Origin: JANLQX01 sp031423635
GTDB taxonomy: Bacteria > Actinomycetota > Acidimicrobiia > Acidimicrobiales > JANYDT01
Length of the DNA: 17,212 nucleotides
Direction: 5' to 3'
Assembly: GCA_031423635.1 (NCBI GenBank)
Contig: JANPFX010000005.1
Coordinates: 1-17,212 of the forward strand
Below the pieces are notes generated by a model. It was not told the origin of the DNA and made no database searches. It saw nothing but the letters and a program-made list of their open reading frames with translations. Both the position numbers and the translations under genes were made by a program. Position 1 is the stretch's first letter. Each line of letters begins with the position of its first letter. This document shows, piece after piece, positions 13,342-17,212 of the stretch.

Positions 13342-14541
13342 ATGAAGCTGACGTTGAGCAAGCGCGTGCTGGCGGCGCTCACGGTTGTCGCGTTTGGTGG
13401 AAGCCTCGGAACGTCTGCGTTCGATCACGCCGTCGCCGGTCCGACCGACCCCGTCACCGCCGGCGTCGCCGCCTACTTCCCGGACTCGCCCGCAAACCGT
13501 GGGGCGATCACCGGGCGGTCCGGGATCGGCGTGGTGGTCATGAACACGCTGCAGTCGCCGGGATCTGCGGCGGCCGTGGCCGACTACAAAGGTGCCGGGA
13601 AGCGGGTGTTCGGCTACTTCGCCGCGGGCTACGCGCCGAGCGGGGCCAACGGCGTCTCGCCGAAGTCGCTCTCGCAACTTCAGACGACGGCGATCACGAT
13701 CCTCACGACCTATCCGACGATTGACGGGTTGTTCCTCGATGAGGTCCTGAACAACGACTCGGCCGGGTGTGCTGCGCCGGCCACCTTCTACGCCGCCTTC
13801 TACGGCTGGTTCAAGTCGGTCTATCCGGCGAAATCGCTGATTCTCAATCCGGGCACCGCCCTGTGCTCGGCCTTTGCCGGCGCGGCCGACATCTTCCTGA
13901 TCTACGAGAACCGGCTCGGCTTCTACCGCGCGGCGTTCGAACCGTATTTCGCCCTACCCGACTTCGACTGGATCCGGGCGCTCCCGAACTCGCAGGTGTG
14001 GTCGATCATCTACGGAGTGCCGGTCGCGGAGATGTCCGGACTGCTCGACGAAATGGCCGGCTATGCCGGAATCGTCACGGTGCTGTCCGACAATGCCGAC
14101 CATCCCTACAGCAACGTTCCCCCGGCGGTCGAACTCGACATCGTGAACAACCGGGCGCTCGGGGTAGCCCCCCCGACGACGACCACGATCGTTGGAACGA
14201 CCACGACCACCGTCGCTCCGGTTCCGGTCGACGGTGGTGGCGGTGGTCCTGCCGTTGTTCCTCCCGCTTCGACGGTCCCGGCATCGACGACGTCGTCCGT
14301 TGCCTCCACAACGGTTCCGCCGACGACGACAGCAACAACCCCCTCGACCACCACCGTGTCGACCACCACCGGTCCGCCGGCCGCAGCTGCGGTCGTTCTG
14401 CCAATCACGCCGACCACGGCGAAGAAGTCCGTGCCGAGCTACGTCTTCCGGAAGGTGACCCGGTGTCGAACGACCAGAAGCAGATCGGGCAAGGTGAAAC
14501 GCACGTGCAAGAAGGTCACCGTTCGCGTGCTCGTCCGCTGA
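13342..14541 (+). CDS. Secreted spherulation-specific family 4 (spherulin-4-like) protein
   Basis: A 399-residue exported protein. The start MKLTLSKRVLAALTVVAFGG is a signal peptide, with cleavage likely after AFDHAVA. The next 240 residues resemble spherulin-4 family domains, a TIM-barrel-like fold: AAYFPDS, GKRVFGYFAAGYAP, IDGLFLDEVLNND, LILNPGTA and an acidic FLDEV strand end as in glycosidase-like barrels. The third part is a Thr/Ser/Pro/Val linker of about 80 residues. The tail YVFRKVTRCR...KVKRTCKKVTVRVLVR is strongly basic with two Cys. No LPXTG motif or final membrane helix is seen, so retention may rely on the basic tail or glycosylation. Enzyme activity is unproven for the family. 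AAGGGA lies three bases before the ATG and a promoter is seen at 13281-13309. Family call is moderately sure; function unknown. Confidence 0.75.
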   Translation: MKLTLSKRVLAALTVVAFGGSLGTSAFDHAVAGPTDPVTAGVAAYFPDSPANRGAITGRSGIGVVVMNTLQSPGSAAAVADYKGAGKRVFGYFAAGYAPSGANGVSPKSLSQLQTTAITILTTYPTIDGLFLDEVLNNDSAGCAAPATFYAAFYGWFKSVYPAKSLILNPGTALCSAFAGAADIFLIYENRLGFYRAAFEPYFALPDFDWIRALPNSQVWSIIYGVPVAEMSGLLDEMAGYAGIVTVLSDNADHPYSNVPPAVELDIVNNRALGVAPPTTTTIVGTTTTTVAPVPVDGGGGGPAVVPPASTVPASTTSSVASTTVPPTTTATTPSTTTVSTTTGPPAAAAVVLPITPTTAKKSVPSYVFRKVTRCRTTRSRSGKVKRTCKKVTVRVLVR

Positions 14542-14613
14542 TCGTCCGGCACGGCCCTTCGCTTCGGCTCGCCGTCGCCACTCGTTCGGTGGCTCGTGGA
14601 AGACTGAACCATC

Positions 14614-15132
14614 ATGGCTGCTCCCCGCTTCGTTCCCGTTGTTCCCGTCGGTGGATTCCGCGATGGGGAGCATCTCCCGCCGGCGCTCGAGTGGACGACC
14701 GATCGGCCGGGCGAGGTTCGTCATGGACAGCCGTCTGGCCGCAAGCTTGGAAGTCCAGGTCCGGACCAGGGCTACGCCATCAAATTGGCGAACCTGTTCC
14801 ATGGTCGGCTTCGACTGGCCGACGGCGAGCACGAGCACGACGTCATGGTCGGCTGCCTCGCCGTCGCCATGAAGCGGTCGTCGATCTTCGGCCGGGCGCC
14901 CGTGATCCACGATCTCGATGTTGCGTTCTCGGTGTTCGGCTTCCTGGGCGACGATTCTGCGCCCGCGGATCTCATCCGTATGCGCACCTCGTTGTTCGAG
15001 GCGGCGGGTCATCACTACGAGGTGCAGCGGCACATCGCCGACCTCGTGCCCGAATCGACCCTGCGTCTTTCACCGGCCGAGGTCCGTCAGCTCCAACGAA
15101 TCGACGGATGGCAGAAGCTGCTCGCCGCATGA
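14614..15132 (+). CDS. Conserved-looking hypothetical protein
   Basis: A 172-residue protein I do not recognise. It opens VPVVPVGGFRDGEHLPPALEW, has GPDQGYAIKLANLFHGRL and a His/Asp/Glu patch DGEHEHDVMVGC, then RAPVIHDLDVAFSVFGFLG. No signal peptide, membrane helix or DNA-binding motif is seen, so it is probably cytoplasmic. Codon third positions are GC-rich throughout, supporting it as real. The start is ATG 14614; no strong Shine-Dalgarno sequence is visible. Its stop lies three bases before the -35 of the leuA promoter. The 72-base gap before it holds GC-rich repeats of the cgcttcggctcg kind only. Confidence 0.7.
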   Translation: MAAPRFVPVVPVGGFRDGEHLPPALEWTTDRPGEVRHGQPSGRKLGSPGPDQGYAIKLANLFHGRLRLADGEHEHDVMVGCLAVAMKRSSIFGRAPVIHDLDVAFSVFGFLGDDSAPADLIRMRTSLFEAAGHHYEVQRHIADLVPESTLRLSPAEVRQLQRIDGWQKLLAA

Positions 15133-15135
15133 CGG

Positions 15136-15164
15136 TTGACGACAGCTGATTCCTCTGGCAAGGT
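15136..15164 (+). promoter_or_regulatory. leuA promoter candidate
   Basis: TTGACG (15136-15141), a 17-base spacer and CAAGGT (15159-15164) form a plausible promoter. It would start a leader of about 250 bases containing the leader peptide, a hairpin and a terminator before leuA. The -10 lacks the first T of TAnnnT, so this is tentative. Confidence 0.4.
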
Positions 15165-15180
15165 AGCAAGCAATGCTCTT

Positions 15181-15222
15181 CGGTGCTGCGCTTCTCCGCT
15201 GCGCTCCGACTGCTCGCAACAC
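15181..15222. repeat. GC-rich repeat in the leuA leader, second copy of the 9729-9768 element
   Basis: ACTGCTCGCAACAC (15209-15222) is the exact complement of 9729-9742, and the match extends with gaps to CGGTGCTGCGC at the left end. Within it, GCTGCGCT occurs twice (15185-15192 and 15198-15205). It lies in the presumed 5' leader upstream of the leader peptide. Confidence 0.5.
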
Positions 15223-15259
15223 CAGTCTCACGTTCAACCGAATCCCACTACGGAGCAAC

Positions 15260-15295
15260 ATGACGTTCTCTCACGGACTTCTTCTTCTCACCTAG
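15260..15295 (+). CDS. leuA leader peptide with four consecutive Leu codons
   Basis: ATG at 15260 opens MTFSHGLLLLT, ended by TAG 15293-15295. Codons 7-10 are CTT, CTT, CTT, CTC: three CTT codons, rare for a genome with this GC bias, which would make ribosome progress sensitive to charged leucyl-tRNA. GGAG lies four bases before the ATG. A strong hairpin starts at the last base of the stop codon and a terminator follows, then leuA 126 bases after the peptide stop. Known Actinobacteria carry a conserved leuA leader element (the LEU element pseudoknot) and leader peptides ahead of ilvB; this one fits the same logic, but with a clear peptide and terminator. Too short for ordinary gene calling. 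Confidence 0.85.
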   Translation: MTFSHGLLLLT

Positions 15296-15320
15296 GCGAG
15301 CCCGACATACGGTGCTCGCC
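15295..15320 (+). promoter_or_regulatory. Hairpin overlapping the leader peptide stop codon
   Basis: GGCGAGC (15295-15301) pairs with GCTCGCC (15314-15320), extended by CCG/CGG around an ACATA loop, with one unpaired T at 15313: ten base pairs in all. Its 5' arm would be covered by a ribosome at the Leu codons or stop, so the position of the ribosome controls folding. It ends two bases before the terminator stem. Confidence 0.75.
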
Positions 15321-15322
15321 CG

Positions 15323-15352
15323 AACCCCTGTGCCTGATGGCCGGGGGTTTTT
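15323..15352 (+). terminator. Intrinsic terminator/attenuator upstream of leuA
   Basis: AACCCC (15323-15328) pairs with GGGGTT (15344-15349). Inside, GCC-TGAT-GGC forms a second short stem. The run TTTTT (15348-15352) then CATTT follows. It is the only hairpin with a T-run seen in the window and lies 69 bases before leuA, so it should stop transcription before the gene when active. AATCCC (15241-15246) upstream could compete for the GGGGTT arm with one wobble pair. Confidence 0.85.
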
Positions 15353-15420
15353 CATTTGTACGCCTACTTTTTCCGATCCGACACCCCCACACCGACCCTC
15401 GAAGACCAAGGACAAACGCA

Positions 15421-17118
15421 ATGCCTCCCCAGCCCGTCACTCCGAAATCGATGCCTTTCGACAAGTACCGGCCCTACCCGGAGGTTCCGCTCATCGACCG
15501 CACCTGGCCGAGCAAGCGGATCACCAAGGCACCCCTGTGGTGTTCGGTCGATCTACGCGATGGGAATCAGGCGCTGATCGATCCAATGGATCCGAGTCGC
15601 AAGCTGAAGATGTTCGAGACGCTGGTCCAGATGGGCTTCAAGGAGATCGAGATCGGCTTTCCATCGGCCAGCCAACCGGACTTCGACTTCACCCGGCTGC
15701 TCATCGAGAAGGACCTGATCCCCGATGACGTCACGGTCCAGGTGCTGGTGCAATGTCGCGAGGAACTGATCGAACGCACCTTCGAGTCGCTCGTCGGTGT
15801 GCCGAACGCGATCGTGCACTTCTACAACTCCACGTCGACACTGCAGCGTCGAGTCGTCTTCGGCCTCGACCGACCCGGTATCACCGGCATCGCCACGCAG
15901 GCAGCGCGTGTGTGTGAGCGGTTCCGCGCCTCGGGCGGCGGTTCGTCGAACATCCGCTACGAGTACTCGCCCGAGAGCTTCACCGGCACCGAGATCGACT
16001 ACGCGCTGGAGATCTGCAACGAGGTGATCGCGTCGATCGACCCGTCGCCGGACTGGCCGTTGATCCTGAACCTCCCGGCCACCGTGGAGATGTCCACCCC
16101 GAACATCTATGCCGACCTCATCGAGACCTTCGACCGCAACGTCGATCGGCGCGATTCGGTGATCATCTCGCTGCACCCGCACAACGACCGGGGCACGGGT
16201 GTCGCGGCGGCGGAACTCGGCATGATGGCGGGCGCCGATCGCATCGAGGGGACGCTGTTCGGCAACGGCGAGCGGACCGGCAACCTCGATCTCGTCAACG
16301 TCGCGCTCAACTTGATGGCCCAGGGTGTCGACCCGGGGCTCGACCTCTCCGACATCGACAAATTGCGTCGCGTGGCGGAGTACTGCAACCGCCTGCCGGT
16401 GCACCCTCGGCACGCGTACGCCGGAGACCTCGTCTACACCAGCTTCTCGGGGTCGCACCAAGACGCCATCAAGAAGGGCTTCGCCGCGCTGTCGCACCCG
16501 AAGGACTACACCGAGTGGGCCGTGCCGTACCTGCCGATCGATCCGGCACACGTCGGCCGCACCTACGAGGCCGTCATCCGGGTGAACTCGCAATCCGGCA
16601 AGGGCGGCGTGGCCTACATCATGGAAGCCGAGCACGGATTCGTCCTGCCCCGCCGCCTGCAGGTCGAGTTCTCGAAGACGATTCAGGCCATTACCGAGGA
16701 TTCCGGCACCGAGATCTCGCCGACCGACATGTGGTCGAAGTTCCAGACGGAGTACTTTCCGGAGAAGCCGACCTATGAGTTGATCTCGCACGAGACCATC
16801 ACGAAGCCGACGGAGCGCGGCGATCGGGCAACGGTTGTGGCCCAGATCGTCGCCGACGGCGACCACCGCACGATCACCGGCGAAGGCAATGGTCCGATCG
16901 ATGCGTTCGTGAAGGCTGTTCGCCACGATCTCGGCGTGGTTATCGACGTGACCGACTACCACGAGCACGCCAAGTCGGCCGGGTCGGACTCCACGGCGGT
17001 CTGCTATGTGGAGACCAGCGGCCCGGAGGGTGTTCTCTGGGGTGTCGGCGAAGATCCCAGCATCCTCAACGCCAGCTACCGAGCAGTCCTCAGCGCGGTG
17101 AACCGCCACCAGGGCTAG
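15421..17118 (+). CDS. leuA: 2-isopropylmalate synthase
   Basis: A 565-residue protein, right for the LeuA2 type of Actinobacteria. It condenses acetyl-CoA with 2-ketoisovalerate, the first committed step to leucine. The catalytic TIM barrel starts WCSVDLRDGNQALIDPM; metal ligands include the Asp of LRDGNQ and the His pair in SLHPHNDRGTG, with GTLFGNGERTGNLD following. The C-terminal part (about 440-565) is the regulatory domain that binds leucine for feedback inhibition, ending SYRAVLSAVNRHQG. I chose ATG 15421: AAGGA lies eight bases upstream, and the leader terminator lies before it. An uninterrupted upstream reading to 15136 passes through the terminator and is rejected. Control is probably double: attenuation in the leader and allosteric inhibition by leucine. 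A structured repeat starts seven bases after its stop. Confidence 0.97.
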   Translation: MPPQPVTPKSMPFDKYRPYPEVPLIDRTWPSKRITKAPLWCSVDLRDGNQALIDPMDPSRKLKMFETLVQMGFKEIEIGFPSASQPDFDFTRLLIEKDLIPDDVTVQVLVQCREELIERTFESLVGVPNAIVHFYNSTSTLQRRVVFGLDRPGITGIATQAARVCERFRASGGGSSNIRYEYSPESFTGTEIDYALEICNEVIASIDPSPDWPLILNLPATVEMSTPNIYADLIETFDRNVDRRDSVIISLHPHNDRGTGVAAAELGMMAGADRIEGTLFGNGERTGNLDLVNVALNLMAQGVDPGLDLSDIDKLRRVAEYCNRLPVHPRHAYAGDLVYTSFSGSHQDAIKKGFAALSHPKDYTEWAVPYLPIDPAHVGRTYEAVIRVNSQSGKGGVAYIMEAEHGFVLPRRLQVEFSKTIQAITEDSGTEISPTDMWSKFQTEYFPEKPTYELISHETITKPTERGDRATVVAQIVADGDHRTITGEGNGPIDAFVKAVRHDLGVVIDVTDYHEHAKSAGSDSTAVCYVETSGPEGVLWGVGEDPSILNASYRAVLSAVNRHQG

Positions 17119-17125
17119 GCCGTTG

Positions 17126-17190
17126 GGAGAGAGGTTGCCCCCATATATGGGGGTAGAACACCTCCGAAGAGCGTTGGGAGGTGTTCTGCC
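17126..17190 (-). repeat. 65-bp structured repeat, copy B, after leuA (inverted to copy A)
   Basis: On the minus strand it aligns to 9647-9711 at about 56 of 65 positions. On the plus strand it reads GGAGAGAGGT, TGCCCCCATATATGGGGG, then AGAACACCTCC (17155-17165), an 11-base loop and GGAGGTGTTCT (17177-17187). The last two form a perfect 11-bp stem, longer than in copy A, and CCCCC-ATATAT-GGGGG is a perfect palindrome. It starts seven bases after the leuA stop and may serve as its terminator. The remaining 22 bases to the window end are GC-rich and uncalled. Confidence 0.75.
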
Positions 17191-17212
17191 GCAGGTCGAG
17201 CGCGGAGCGGCC

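Noticed and set aside
14170..14400. Runs of ACGACGACC-like triplets as a possible nucleotide repeat array
   Set aside because: They encode a Thr/Pro/Val linker with irregular unit length; no regular period is seen.
13767..15149. A 460-codon plus-strand frame overlapping the spherulin-like and hypothetical genes
   Set aside because: It covers parts of two better-supported genes in another frame and is Arg/His-rich, typical of a shadow frame.
15136..15420. A 95-codon N-terminal extension of LeuA in the same frame without stops
   Set aside because: It runs through the leader peptide, hairpin and T-run terminator, has no family similarity, and AAGGA sits correctly before ATG 15421.
15553..17109. 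A 518-codon open frame on the minus strand opposite leuA
   Set aside because: It is the antisense of a conserved gene in a GC-rich genome; composition is Arg/His/Asp-rich and matches no family.

Overview
The window reads as chromosomal DNA of a GC-rich actinobacterium. The real reading frames have almost only G or C in the third codon position, GTG starts are common, and several genes look leaderless. Candidate Acidimicrobiia features are the Thr/Pro-rich surface linker, the LeuA type and the NdgR/LtbR-like regulator, but the class assignment is inference. I see no transposase, phage gene, tRNA, rRNA or CRISPR array. Gene content is mostly core metabolism with a few accessory genes.

Layout. 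(1) The left edge holds the last codons of a possible Cys-rich protein on + and a GC hairpin. (2) A minus-strand cluster runs leuC, leuD, an EchA6-like crotonase and an MBL-fold hydrolase (129-4010). It diverges from a plus-strand IclR-family regulator resembling NdgR/LtbR (4079-4741). (3) A VapBC toxin-antitoxin pair follows (4793-5433). (4) A minus-strand group runs greA, a divergent GH15-like protein and an alpha/beta hydrolase (5490-8554). (5) leuB (8627-9646) diverges from greA and faces a cysI-cobA sulfite reductase/siroheme operon (9809-12360). (6) An Rrf2-family regulator (12499-12939) diverges from cysI and is followed by a small two-helix membrane protein. (7) A secreted spherulin-4-like protein and a hypothetical protein lead to leuA (15421-17118), which has a long regulated leader.

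How it works together. All the leucine-specific structural genes (leuA, leuB, leuC, leuD) lie within 17 kb but in at least three transcription units, each with its own control. leuCD share a 68-bp divergent region with the IclR regulator, which contains a palindrome. leuB has a short, probably leaderless promoter. leuA has a leader encoding an 11-residue peptide with four consecutive Leu codons, then a strong hairpin and an intrinsic terminator, which indicates Leu-responsive attenuation. The sulfur cluster pairs sulfite reductase with the methyltransferase that begins siroheme synthesis. A 24-bp near-identical operator occurs both at the cysI promoter and at the promoter of the small membrane protein, and the Rrf2 gene lies between the two sites.

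The most unusual non-coding features are a 65-bp structured repeat found right after both leuB and leuA in opposite orientations, and an 81-bp stem-loop between leuC and leuD.
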